DNA of 64,000 bases from Novosphingobium sp. PhB165. GTDB taxonomy: Bacteria > Pseudomonadota > Alphaproteobacteria > Sphingomonadales > Sphingomonadaceae. Both the position numbers and the translations under genes were made by a program. Every line of letters begins with the position of its first letter. Position 1 is the first letter of the stretch. Where the stretch lies: NCBI RefSeq assembly GCF_004341845.1, contig NZ_SLVB01000002.1:496001-560000 (forward strand), written 5' to 3'. Of the stretch, positions 24,857-32,922 are shown piece by piece. The notes beneath the pieces are model-generated. The model worked only from the letters and a program-made list of their open reading frames with translations, had not been told where the DNA came from and did no database searches.

Positions 24857-26506
24857 CTATCGTCGATCTCTCCAGCCCAGCAACCTGTTCAGCCGCCCCT
24901 GCCACTCCCGCAGGCGAATGAGGGGGGATCGGACATCGGCTTGACCTGCCGCGATACGGTTCACCAGCACCTCCGCCTCGCACGGCAGGCGCGTCACTGG
25001 ATCGAGGTAGCGCGGATAGAGGAGGAGCGTGGCCGCAACCAGTTCGTCTAGCGTCCGCCTGCGCGTGCGCCGGGCAGGAACCGGGCCGAGGTCGCGGGTC
25101 AGGCCCCAGCCGGCATAGAAGGGGACGCCGTGGGTCACCACCTCGCGGCCACGCATAAGCGCTTCAAAGCCGGCCAGCGAGGTGAGGACATGGACCGCGT
25201 CCACCCGGTCCAGCAGCGCCGCAATCGATGAACTGCGGTCGATCTCATCAGCCAGTTCGAGCATCTGGGCATCGGGAACATGGCCCTTGCGATGGCCAGC
25301 CTCGACATCGGGATGCGGCTTGAAGATGATTCGGGCCCTCGGTTCTTGCGCGCGGGCACGCCGAAGCAGTTCGAGATTGCCCAGACCCGCACCGCCGCAC
25401 AGCACCGAGCGATCATCCTCGACCTGTCCGGTCACCAGTACGACCCGGCGCCCAACTTCACGCTCGGGCACGGCCGCGAGCGTCTGGTCCTGCCCGTATT
25501 TGCTGATCCCGGCGCGAACCAGCCTTTCACGCAGCGTTGCCGCTCGTGCCAGCGTCTTGGCGTCGATCTCGGCGCTTTGGAGGATCGTTTCGAGCGAGCT
25601 GGCCTGCGCCGGATCGAAATGCGGCCCCTGCACATCGACCACAATCGAGAGCGGGGGCACGCAATTGGCGCCCAAACCGGTTGAGCGGATCATGCCGTCC
25701 TCGATCTCGCCGATGGTCACGCCTTCGGCTTTCAGGGCAGCGAGAGCCTTGGCATCGCTGCGTGCGATCCAGGCGAGCACTTCATTGCCAGCAGATGGGC
25801 CGTTTTGAACGGCGCGGTCGTGCCGGACGGGGCCGGAGCCGTCCCACAGCAGGTTGTCCGCCGTGATCCGCTTCCAGCGCGCGATGCCATGGACGGCGGC
25901 AACACGCCGGTTGGCGTCGATCAATGTGCGCCAGCGTCCCAGCATGGCGATTGCTTCAAGCGCGTCGATCTCGCTACCGTCGAAGGGGCTGCGAAAGCGC
26001 CAGTGACGGTCCAGTTCTTGCGAGAGAACCGAACCCAGCGCATCGGGATTGCCCAGCGTGGCGAAACGTCCTTCGCCGATTACGGTAAGCGGAATGCCGA
26101 GGATCGCAGCGACCAGCGCGATTTCGTCGTCAGCCGCCGCGATGACTTGGGCGGCGCCGGCACAGACGAACCATGGATCGCTGTTCGCGGGCAGAGTGGG
26201 GAGGCCGTCCCCTGACGCGCCGGAGCCGATCAGGACAGCCCGGTCGAGCAGTCCGGACTCGCGCGCGGAGGCCAGGATCGCGGGAGCATCCCCGGCACGG
26301 GTGACGGAAAGCACCACGTCTCGCCCGGCAGGCCGTCCGGCCTGTGCGCCCCAGAACGAGCCACCCACCCGGTGCTCCCTCAGTGCGGCGATCAGGCCCT
26401 CGGGCGTAGCCGCAGCTACCGGATCCGCGTCACCGCGGGCAATCGCAAGCGGCGCGGCGCGGTGGGCCGGGAAGGGCGGGATACGCAGGAATGGAAGGCT
26501 GTTCAT
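24857..26506 (-). CDS. KpsC-like capsular polysaccharide Kdo-transferase
   Basis: About 549 residues. The ATG at 26506 overlaps the stop of the upstream phosphatase frame as ATGA, which fixes the start. The C-terminal half has the KpsC hallmarks: EDGMIRSTGLGA, PPLSIVVD, IIFKPHPDVEAGHRKGHV and SLAGFEALMRGREVVTHGVPFYAGWGLTRD. The N-terminal half keeps HGIARWKR but is short and divergent compared with two-domain KpsC of about 675 residues. KpsC builds the beta-Kdo linker on which group-2-type capsules are assembled. The kpsF, kdsB and kdsA genes nearby supply CMP-Kdo, supporting this role. With a reduced N-domain it may add only one type of Kdo linkage. Confidence 0.85.
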   Translation of the reverse strand: MNSLPFLRIPPFPAHRAAPLAIARGDADPVAAATPEGLIAALREHRVGGSFWGAQAGRPAGRDVVLSVTRAGDAPAILASARESGLLDRAVLIGSGASGDGLPTLPANSDPWFVCAGAAQVIAAADDEIALVAAILGIPLTVIGEGRFATLGNPDALGSVLSQELDRHWRFRSPFDGSEIDALEAIAMLGRWRTLIDANRRVAAVHGIARWKRITADNLLWDGSGPVRHDRAVQNGPSAGNEVLAWIARSDAKALAALKAEGVTIGEIEDGMIRSTGLGANCVPPLSIVVDVQGPHFDPAQASSLETILQSAEIDAKTLARAATLRERLVRAGISKYGQDQTLAAVPEREVGRRVVLVTGQVEDDRSVLCGGAGLGNLELLRRARAQEPRARIIFKPHPDVEAGHRKGHVPDAQMLELADEIDRSSSIAALLDRVDAVHVLTSLAGFEALMRGREVVTHGVPFYAGWGLTRDLGPVPARRTRRRTLDELVAATLLLYPRYLDPVTRLPCEAEVLVNRIAAGQADVRSPLIRLREWQGRLNRLLGWRDRR

Positions 26507-27348
26507 GCTGCTACGCTGGTGCTGGTGAGATCGCATCCAAGAGCGACGAGTCGCTCGGCCATCGCGTCCCACTGCCGCGGTGAAGTGGCGACTATCAGGC
26601 CTTCGCCTTGATCGTCGCAGCGGTAGGGCTGGCCGTTCGGCCGGGCTGCGCGCCCGCCGGATTCATTGAGGAGAACGACACCGGCCGCGTGATCCCAGGG
26701 CAGGGTGCGGGTAAACAGGGTCACGTCGTTTTAGCCAGTCGCCACGCGTGGATATTGGTCGGCAGCGCAGCGCGGGCTGTCGACGACATCATAGTCGGCC
26801 TCCAGCGCGTCCATAAGGGTTTCGCGTGAGGCACGGTTAGCGAACAGACGGGTGACGGCCGCCAGTGGACGCTTTCGCGGGATCTCCGCAGCCTTGAAGG
26901 CTTCGCCGTTCACGCTGGCGCCATGGCCAGCCAGCGCCGCGCAGAAGCGGTTCGAAAGCGGATCGAAAATCCAGCCCCCCACCGGCAGCCCGTCCTCGAC
27001 CAGAGCGACGAGCAGGCCGAAGGGGCCTTGTCCGGCAGCGAAGTTGGCAGTGCCGTCGAGCGGATCAATCAGCCAGCATGCCCCGGAACCAAGCCTGCTC
27101 AGCAGCGCGGGGTCGGCATGAACCGCCTCCTCACCGACGATCCCTGCGCCGGGGATGAGCGCGGCAAGGCGTCCGGCAAGGATTTCTTCGCTCTCGCGGT
27201 CGGCTGCGGTTACGGGCTCGGTGTTGCCGTCCTCACCCTTGTCGGCGAGAACGTGGGCTTCGCTCGTGCGGAAGCGAGGCATGATCGCAATTTCCGCCGC
27301 TTCTCGCATTGCCTGCTCCACCGCGAGTGTGAGCCGGTCCGTCATCAT
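26503..27348 (-). pseudogene. Inositol-monophosphatase-family gene interrupted by an in-frame TAA
   Basis: Translation from ATG 27348 gives 205 residues with family motifs: GEEAVHADP (metal-binding Glu), WLIDPLDGTANFAAGQGPF (DPxDGT) and CAADQYPRVATG. A TAA at 26733-26731 then stops it, and the same frame continues without shift for 75 codons with the C-terminal family motif LPWDHAAGVVLLNESGG. Intact members need this WDxAAG motif for metal and substrate binding, so the 205-residue product should be inactive unless the stop is read through. The downstream half ends in ATGA with the KpsC start. The related functional enzymes dephosphorylate inositol phosphate or 3'-phosphoadenosine phosphates. 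A sequencing error at one base is the main alternative. Confidence 0.82.
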
Positions 27349-27375
27349 TTGCCCTTTATGCGCCGATAGTCGGGA

Positions 27376-28587
27376 TCAATAACCGACCCGTCCGGTCGTA
27401 TCGTAGCGCAGCGACGTATAGGGAAGTTGGAAGTAGTCAAGCACGGTATAGGCCACTCTGCCGAGGCGGGACTGGGACTTACCGAACAGCAGTTCGCCAA
27501 GGTTCAGGCCCACGCCGAAGAAAAGATGACGCTTCGGATCGACACCCGCCGCCTTGTCGGCATTGGAGAAGTCCGAAGCGAAATAGCCGACCTGCAAATC
27601 CAGATAGCGAAGCGGTGAGTGATTCAGCTCTTCAAAGCCGGCACCCTTGAGCGAGAACATGAAGCGCTGCTGCGCATAGTGCGGCTTGCCCTGAATACTG
27701 TAGATATTGCTGTTGGGAACGATCTCGATCTTGAAGGAGAACTTCTCCTTCATGCCCGGCACCGTATTGCGTAAAACCGACAGGGCTGCGCCGGCGATGT
27801 TCATCGAGACGTCCTGAAGCGAATAGCCGCTGTCTGGCTCGATCGCGTCCGAAATCTCGTTGAAGGCCATGAGGCCGGAGGCGATGATGGCCGCCGTGAT
27901 CGCATCGCCCGCCGTCGCTCCGGTTTTCCGGTGAATCTGGCTGTGGAAGAATTCCGCGAGCAAGTACGTGTCGAACGCGTGGGTAAGCTTGTCGACGCCG
28001 ATGTTTTCGGTGTCCTTGCCGAAATAGCCTTCATCCTTGAAGTGGAATGGCGCGGTTTCCTCGAAGAATTTGTGCGAGCTGATGAGCGTGAAATAGGCGA
28101 CGCCGATCAGGGCCTCAGTCCTGACAGTGCGCGCCTGTTGCCAGAACGTGCGATATTGAGACTGGTCGCGCGGGATATGGTCCGACCAGCGGCGCTTGAG
28201 CGGATCGGCCGGGCCATTGACGGTATCGCCGCTGACGTCAAGACCGCCACCGCCGAATCCGGCCGCACCGATACCAACATTAGCCGGCTCGCCTCCCGAT
28301 GCAGCCATGGCCGCGACTTCGGCGGAAGCCTGCGGTGCGTTCCCATCCAGCGCATCACCGAGATTCCAGGCGATGGGCTGGACACCGACGAGGGTTTCGG
28401 ATGGTGCGACCGGTAGAGTGACGGGTATCTGTTCAAGAGAAGTCGCCGCGCCCTGGCTGTCAGGCGGCGTGCTGGTAACGACCGGAACCGTGTCGCCTGT
28501 CGAAGCTATGATCTCGGCGCAGGCAGGGGTTGCCGCCACGCAACCCGCAAGTGCCAGAACCGTGCGTGCGCCTGGACCCATCCTCAT
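27376..28587 (-). CDS. DUF2279 (YfiM-like) envelope protein
   Basis: About 403 residues with an N-terminal signal peptide (MRMGPGARTVLALAGCVAATPACA). After a ~100-residue low-complexity Ala/Pro/Gly/Thr region, the conserved domain runs from residue ~145: HKFFEETAPFHFKDEGYFG, GVDKLTHAFDTYLLAEFF, NEISDAIEPDSGYSLQDVSMNIAG, which match DUF2279/YfiM proteins. The C-terminus (DLQVGYFASDFSNADK, HLFFGVGLNLGELLFGKS) is typical of the longer sphingomonad members. The function is unknown; the family lies beside capsule genes in many Alphaproteobacteria, and the periplasmic or outer-membrane location suggests a part in surface polysaccharide. ATG 28587 is preferred over an in-frame TTG one codon earlier. 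Confidence 0.8.
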   Translation of the reverse strand: MRMGPGARTVLALAGCVAATPACAEIIASTGDTVPVVTSTPPDSQGAATSLEQIPVTLPVAPSETLVGVQPIAWNLGDALDGNAPQASAEVAAMAASGGEPANVGIGAAGFGGGGLDVSGDTVNGPADPLKRRWSDHIPRDQSQYRTFWQQARTVRTEALIGVAYFTLISSHKFFEETAPFHFKDEGYFGKDTENIGVDKLTHAFDTYLLAEFFHSQIHRKTGATAGDAITAAIIASGLMAFNEISDAIEPDSGYSLQDVSMNIAGAALSVLRNTVPGMKEKFSFKIEIVPNSNIYSIQGKPHYAQQRFMFSLKGAGFEELNHSPLRYLDLQVGYFASDFSNADKAAGVDPKRHLFFGVGLNLGELLFGKSQSRLGRVAYTVLDYFQLPYTSLRYDTTGRVGY

Positions 28588-28676
28588 CAATCCATGTCAC
28601 CCTGACCCCTGCCGCCGCACAACGCTCACGTGCCGGACACAGTCCCGGAACCGAACCTTGCGAAAAAGGTTGCCAA

Positions 28677-29774
28677 ATGCCAAACAGAGAGGCCATTGGG
28701 CCGCCCCCCGAGATTGGTTTTCTATTTCATATGATTGTTCTCAAATCGGTCAAGTCGTTCCTCATGTTTCCGATTTGGATGGTCCAACTGGGAACCGGGG
28801 CAAAGAGCTTTCTCGATAACCCGCTTCTCGGATCCCGCCGCCTGAATCGCCTTGGCTTGCACCGCGTCCGCGTGCAGCTTGCAGGAAGCCTCTGCGCCTG
28901 GCGCCGCCGCCGTCTGGCCCGGCGCGTTCGCCCCGAATGGCGCGAGGCGTTCGACCATGACGGCTTCGTGGCGATTTCCGATTTTGTCGCGCCTGAAACC
29001 TTCGCAGCCTTGCGCGAGGCGATCCTCGACTATCACGGCCCGGCCCGGGAAATGCGTCAGGGCGATGCGATAACCCGGCGCTTGGCAATCGATCCTGCCA
29101 TGCTCGAAGCCATCCCTGAACTGCGCCGCCAGCTGGAGCGTGCCGACCTGAAGGCCCTGTTCGCCTACGTGGCGGGTTTCCGGATCACGCCGCTGCACTA
29201 CATCCAAACGATCGTCACGCACGATCCGGGGGAGGGCGCCGATCCTCAGGAAGCGCTCCACGCCGATGCGTTCCATTCCTCGCTCAAGGCCTGGCTGTTC
29301 CTCAATCCGGTGGCGCACGACGAAGCGCCGTTTACCTATGTACGCGGCTCGCACCGGCTGACGCCCGAACGTCTCGACTGGGAATATCGGCGGAGCCTTG
29401 TCGGCCCGCAGCAAATGGACCGCCTCTCCGGTCGCGGCTCGCCGCGTGTGAATTCCGCGGAACTGGCCGAAATGGGATTGTCGGAGCCGGAAGTCTTCGC
29501 GATCCCCGGCAATACCCTGGTCGTGGCCGACACGCTGGGTTTCCATGCGCGAGGTACCTCGGTGCGGGCGGTCGAGCGGGTGGAGATCTGGTCCTATGCG
29601 CGGCGCAATCCATTCCTGCCGTGGCTCGGTGGGGATCTTCTCAGCGTTCGCGGCGTTGCAGAAAGACGTGTCGGCTGGCTCTGGGCGTTGCGCGATCGTT
29701 TCGCCGGAACGATCGGCCAGCCCTGGCAGTCCGTCGGAATTCGTAAGGCAGCAGGTGAACTGGGCGACTCGTGA
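28677..29774 (+). CDS. Phytanoyl-CoA dioxygenase (PhyH)-family protein
   Basis: About 365 residues from ATG 28677 (AAAAAGG upstream) or 347 from ATG 28731; both are plausible. The domain begins at EAFDHDGFVAISDFVAPETFAALREAI. The Fe(II)/2-oxoglutarate ligands are visible: HADAFHSS (HxD) and a distal His in LGFHARGTS, with Arg of EIWSYARRNPF nearby as the 2-oxoglutarate ligand candidate. The N-terminal ~40 residues (FLMFPIWMVQLGTGAKSFLDNPLLGSRR) are conserved in the sphingomonad subgroup and may associate with the membrane. PhyH enzymes hydroxylate small molecules; in a capsule locus it could modify a sugar or lipid. It is divergent from the DUF2279 gene. Confidence 0.85.
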   Translation: MPNREAIGPPPEIGFLFHMIVLKSVKSFLMFPIWMVQLGTGAKSFLDNPLLGSRRLNRLGLHRVRVQLAGSLCAWRRRRLARRVRPEWREAFDHDGFVAISDFVAPETFAALREAILDYHGPAREMRQGDAITRRLAIDPAMLEAIPELRRQLERADLKALFAYVAGFRITPLHYIQTIVTHDPGEGADPQEALHADAFHSSLKAWLFLNPVAHDEAPFTYVRGSHRLTPERLDWEYRRSLVGPQQMDRLSGRGSPRVNSAELAEMGLSEPEVFAIPGNTLVVADTLGFHARGTSVRAVERVEIWSYARRNPFLPWLGGDLLSVRGVAERRVGWLWALRDRFAGTIGQPWQSVGIRKAAGELGDS

Positions 29775-29952
29775 GGTCTCTTTTGGCAATCCGGCCTCGC
29801 AACTACAGAATTTTAACAATACTTCGCTGGCATTGCGGGTAACGCCGCCGGAATTGCGACGAAGCGGTGACGTCGAGGGTTTGCAGGGATTTACATGCTG
29901 CAATGCCGCGCCTACGTAGGTTGCAATAGGTGTTAAGTCTGCGTGATTAAGT

Positions 29953-29975
29953 TGCCTAACAGAATATGTTAGGCA
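29953..29975. promoter_or_regulatory. Inverted repeat upstream of kpsF
   Basis: TGCCTAAC and GTTAGGCA form perfect 8-base arms around AGAATAT, 65-87 bases before the chosen kpsF start. About 40 bases upstream lies the palindrome CCTACGTAGG. Either could be an operator or a 5' leader hairpin of the kpsF-kdsB transcript. Confidence 0.35.
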
Positions 29976-30039
29976 TTACTTATTGTGCAGTGCAGCAAAA
30001 GAGCCCATGCTCGAAGCCGCCAAGAAAAGGGGAGTTGTC

Positions 30040-31077
30040 TTGTCATCTTCAGTGGTCCTGATGGCGGTCGGGGGAAGCGAAAGCGTACTTTCACGGGCGC
30101 GTGAGGTCATCCGGATCGAAGCAAGGACGCTCGATCACCTGGCGACTTCGCTGGACAGGAATTTTGTCTCCGCCTGTGAATTGCTGAGCTTGGCCTCGGG
30201 CCGGATCGTCGTTGCCGGCATCGGCAAGTCCGGTCACGTCGGCCGCAAGATTGCGGCGACTCTTTCTGCAACTGGATCGCCCGCCATGTATCTTCACCCC
30301 GGCGAAGCGGCCCATGGCGATCTTGGCATGGTGGTGGAGGGCGACGTGATTCTCGCACTCTCCAATTCCGGCAACACTGCCGAACTCCAGGTTCTTTACG
30401 ACCATGCCGAACGACGGGGGATCCCGGTGGTGGGCGTCACATCCGGCGCCGGTTCGCTGGTCGATCGCCGGTCCACGGTCTGCATCCTGATGCCGCAGGC
30501 CACCGAGGCATGCTCGTCGAATATCGCTCCGACCAGTTCGACCGCGCAGCAACTCGCGCTCGGCGATGCCATCGCCATGGTCCTGATGGATGCGCGCGGG
30601 TTCTCTCGCGACGGCTTCAAGGAACTCCATCCCGGCGGTTCGATCGGTCTTCGACTGGCCTCAGTCGGGCAGTTGATGCACGGCGATGGCAAGTTGCCAC
30701 TGGTTGAGCTTGACCTGCCGATGGAAGAAGTCATTTCCCGCATGACATCGATGGGCTTCGGCATCGCCGGGGTTGTCGATGCTGCCGGAAGGCTTGTCGG
30801 CATCATTACCGACGGCGATTTGCGGCGCCATTTCCGCACGCTCGATCAGGTCCGCGCGCAAGACGTGATGACCCGCCGGCCCCGCGTGCTGCGCGCTGGC
30901 ATGGCTGCCGAGGATGCACTGCGCTTCCTCAATGCCTCTAAGATCACTTGCGCCTTCGTGGTGGCGGAAGATGAAGCGTGCTGCGTTCCCGTTCAGGATG
31001 CTTCGGTGGCGACCGGCATCCAGATCCCCATCGGGATCATCCATGTCCACGATTTCCTGCGCACCGGACTGACCTGA
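30040..31077 (+). CDS. kpsF: Arabinose-5-phosphate isomerase (capsule type)
   Basis: 345 residues from a TTG at 30040, chosen because AAGGGGAG at 30027-30034 is well spaced; ATG 30007 is an alternative without a good ribosome site. The first domain is SIS (VVAGIGKSGHVGRKIAATLSATGSPAMYLHPGEAAHGDLGMV, with SNSGNTAEL). Two CBS domains follow (FGIAGVVDAAGRLVGIITDGDLRRH and the last ~70 residues). This is the KpsF/KdsD/GutQ architecture, which converts ribulose-5-phosphate to arabinose-5-phosphate, the first step to Kdo. The kdsB gene follows 11 bases after its stop, so they form an operon. The capsule context favours KpsF, but it may also serve LPS Kdo. Confidence 0.93.
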   Translation: MSSSVVLMAVGGSESVLSRAREVIRIEARTLDHLATSLDRNFVSACELLSLASGRIVVAGIGKSGHVGRKIAATLSATGSPAMYLHPGEAAHGDLGMVVEGDVILALSNSGNTAELQVLYDHAERRGIPVVGVTSGAGSLVDRRSTVCILMPQATEACSSNIAPTSSTAQQLALGDAIAMVLMDARGFSRDGFKELHPGGSIGLRLASVGQLMHGDGKLPLVELDLPMEEVISRMTSMGFGIAGVVDAAGRLVGIITDGDLRRHFRTLDQVRAQDVMTRRPRVLRAGMAAEDALRFLNASKITCAFVVAEDEACCVPVQDASVATGIQIPIGIIHVHDFLRTGLT

Positions 31078-31088
31078 AAAACAACTCA

Positions 31089-31955
31089 ATGCTCGAAGAC
31101 AATTGCACGGACACCAATTCGGTGGGCACCAGCCCCGTCGATGTCAGTTTCGCCATTCTCATCCCGGCCCGATATGCCTCCACCCGTTACCCGGGAAAGC
31201 CGCTCGTTCGGCTGACCGGGGCCACGGGCGAGGAACGCAGCCTCATCCGTCGTAGCTGGGACTGCGCCATGGCGGTTGGGGGGGCGGCCAAGGGACTAGT
31301 CGGCGTCTGGGTAGCCACCGATGACGACCGGATTGCCGAGGAAGTCGAAAGCTTCGGCGGCCAAGTCGTCATGACCTCGCCCGATTGCGCGAATGGCACC
31401 GAACGCTGCGCGCAGGCGATTACTCGGCTCGGGCCGGTTGCTGATGTCATCGTCAATCTGCAAGGCGACGCGCCGCTCTCCCCGGCCAGCGTTATCCCGC
31501 GCCTGGTCGAGAGATTGTCGCACGATCCCGAGGCCGTGATGGCAACCCCCGCAGTGCGCGCGTCGCGCTCGGTTTACGCGCATTTGACGCAGGATCAGGC
31601 CGAAGGCCGCGTCGGCGGCACGACGGCGGTGATCGACGGCCGCGGGCGAGCGCTCTATTTCTCGAAACGCGTGCTGCCCTATCTGCCCCCCGAAGCGGCG
31701 GCGATGGAATTCCCTCCGGTCCATCTTCACCTGGGGCTCTATGCCTATCGCCCCGCCGCGCTCGAACTCTACGCGGCGGCAGCGGCCTGCGAACTGGAAA
31801 AGCTGGAGGGATTGGAGCAGTTGCGCTTCCTCGACCTCGGCCTGCCGGTTTCGGTCGTTACCCTCGATCCGCTCGAATGGGATGCGATCGAACTCAACAA
31901 TCCGGGCGATAAGCCCGTGATCGAACGCATCCTGAAGGCGCGCGGCATTGTCTGA
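31089..31955 (+). CDS. kdsB: 3-deoxy-manno-octulosonate cytidylyltransferase
   Basis: 288 residues, slightly longer than E. coli KdsB (about 250). The nucleotide-binding motif IPARYASTRYPGKPLV appears early, followed by WVATDDDRI, INLQGDAPLSP (metal and CTP-binding Asp) and LGLYAYRPAALELY, LEQLRFLDLGL, all KdsB-like. It activates Kdo with CTP to CMP-Kdo for KpsC and for LPS core. ATG 31089 is 11 bases after kpsF; the ribosome site is weak, suggesting translational coupling. Its stop is convergent with kdsA, 22 bases away. Position with kpsF and kpsC points to a capsule-specific copy. Confidence 0.93.
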   Translation: MLEDNCTDTNSVGTSPVDVSFAILIPARYASTRYPGKPLVRLTGATGEERSLIRRSWDCAMAVGGAAKGLVGVWVATDDDRIAEEVESFGGQVVMTSPDCANGTERCAQAITRLGPVADVIVNLQGDAPLSPASVIPRLVERLSHDPEAVMATPAVRASRSVYAHLTQDQAEGRVGGTTAVIDGRGRALYFSKRVLPYLPPEAAAMEFPPVHLHLGLYAYRPAALELYAAAAACELEKLEGLEQLRFLDLGLPVSVVTLDPLEWDAIELNNPGDKPVIERILKARGIV

Positions 31956-31976
31956 CGCGCGCCGGAAGGCCTTGGT

Positions 31977-32819
31977 TCAGTCGATTTCGAGCGGCGCGAA
32001 CTGCTTGACCAGACTGTCGATGGCCTGAACCTGTTCAAGGTAAGGCCGCAGCTTGTCGAGCGGAAGCGCGCAGGGCCCGTCGCACAGCGCGGCGTCCGGG
32101 TCGGGATGAGCCTCAAGAAAGAGCCCGGCGATCCCAAGTGCCATGCCGGACCTTGCAAGGGTAGCTGCCTGCGTTCGGCGGCCATCGGCGCTGGTTTCAC
32201 GCCCGCCCGGGCGCTGGAGGGCGTGGGTCGCGTCGAATACCACGGGCGCCATGGCCTTCATCTCGTCCATGCCGAGCATGTCCACGACCAGATTGTTGTA
32301 TCCGAAACAGCTGCCGCGCTCGCACAGCAGGACCTGATCGTTGCCGGCTTCCTCGCACTTGCGGATGATGTGCCGCATTTCGTGCGGGGCAAGGAACTGC
32401 GGCTTCTTGACGTTGATGACCCGGCCGGTGCGGGCAATCGCCACCACGAGATCGGTCTGGCGCGCCAGGAAGGCGGGGAGCTGGACGATGTCCGCCACTT
32501 CCGCAACGGCTTCGGCCTGGAAAGGTTCGTGCACGTCGGTCAGGATCGGCACGCCGAAGCGCTCCTTGACCTCGGCAAGGACCTTGAGCCCGGCCTCCAG
32601 TCCCGGTCCCCGGAACGAGCCGATGGACGAGCGGTTAGCCTTGTCGAAGCTGGCCTTGAACACATATGGCATGCCAAGTTCGCCGGTAACGCGCACAAAT
32701 TCCGCAGCGACTTCCAGCACGATGTCGCGCCCCTCGATCACGTTCATGCCGCCGATCAGCACCATGGGCAGGTCGTTGGCGAAAGTGACTTCGGGTGAAA
32801 TGCTGATCGCGGTGGGCAA
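31977..32819 (-). CDS. kdsA: 3-deoxy-8-phosphooctulonate synthase
   Basis: 280 residues when started at the TTG at 32819, which has GAGG 9 bases upstream and gives the normal KdsA length; the frame is open to 32987, but that would overlap the end of the GGDEF-EAL gene. KdsA signatures are clear: [91 protein letters not shown] and the C-terminal [12 protein letters not shown]. It condenses PEP with arabinose-5-phosphate. The CERG Cys and nearby GYNN pattern match metal-dependent KdsA variants. With kpsF and kdsB it completes CMP-Kdo supply. Confidence 0.94.
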   Translation of the reverse strand: MPTAISISPEVTFANDLPMVLIGGMNVIEGRDIVLEVAAEFVRVTGELGMPYVFKASFDKANRSSIGSFRGPGLEAGLKVLAEVKERFGVPILTDVHEPFQAEAVAEVADIVQLPAFLARQTDLVVAIARTGRVINVKKPQFLAPHEMRHIIRKCEEAGNDQVLLCERGSCFGYNNLVVDMLGMDEMKAMAPVVFDATHALQRPGGRETSADGRRTQAATLARSGMALGIAGLFLEAHPDPDAALCDGPCALPLDKLRPYLEQVQAIDSLVKQFAPLEID

Positions 32820-32922
32820 GGCAATGTCCTCGTCGTGGCAGGCGGTACCGCTGCCTGTCTGGTTAAGGCCGTCCGGTTCGGTTTCGGCAGGCAATTCCCT
32901 CAGCAATCGCCAGGCCCAAGTG

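Noticed and set aside
31292..31307. ACTAGTCGG inside kdsB resembling the regional operator
   Set aside because: Only the centre and one arm match, and it lies within a coding sequence; probably chance.
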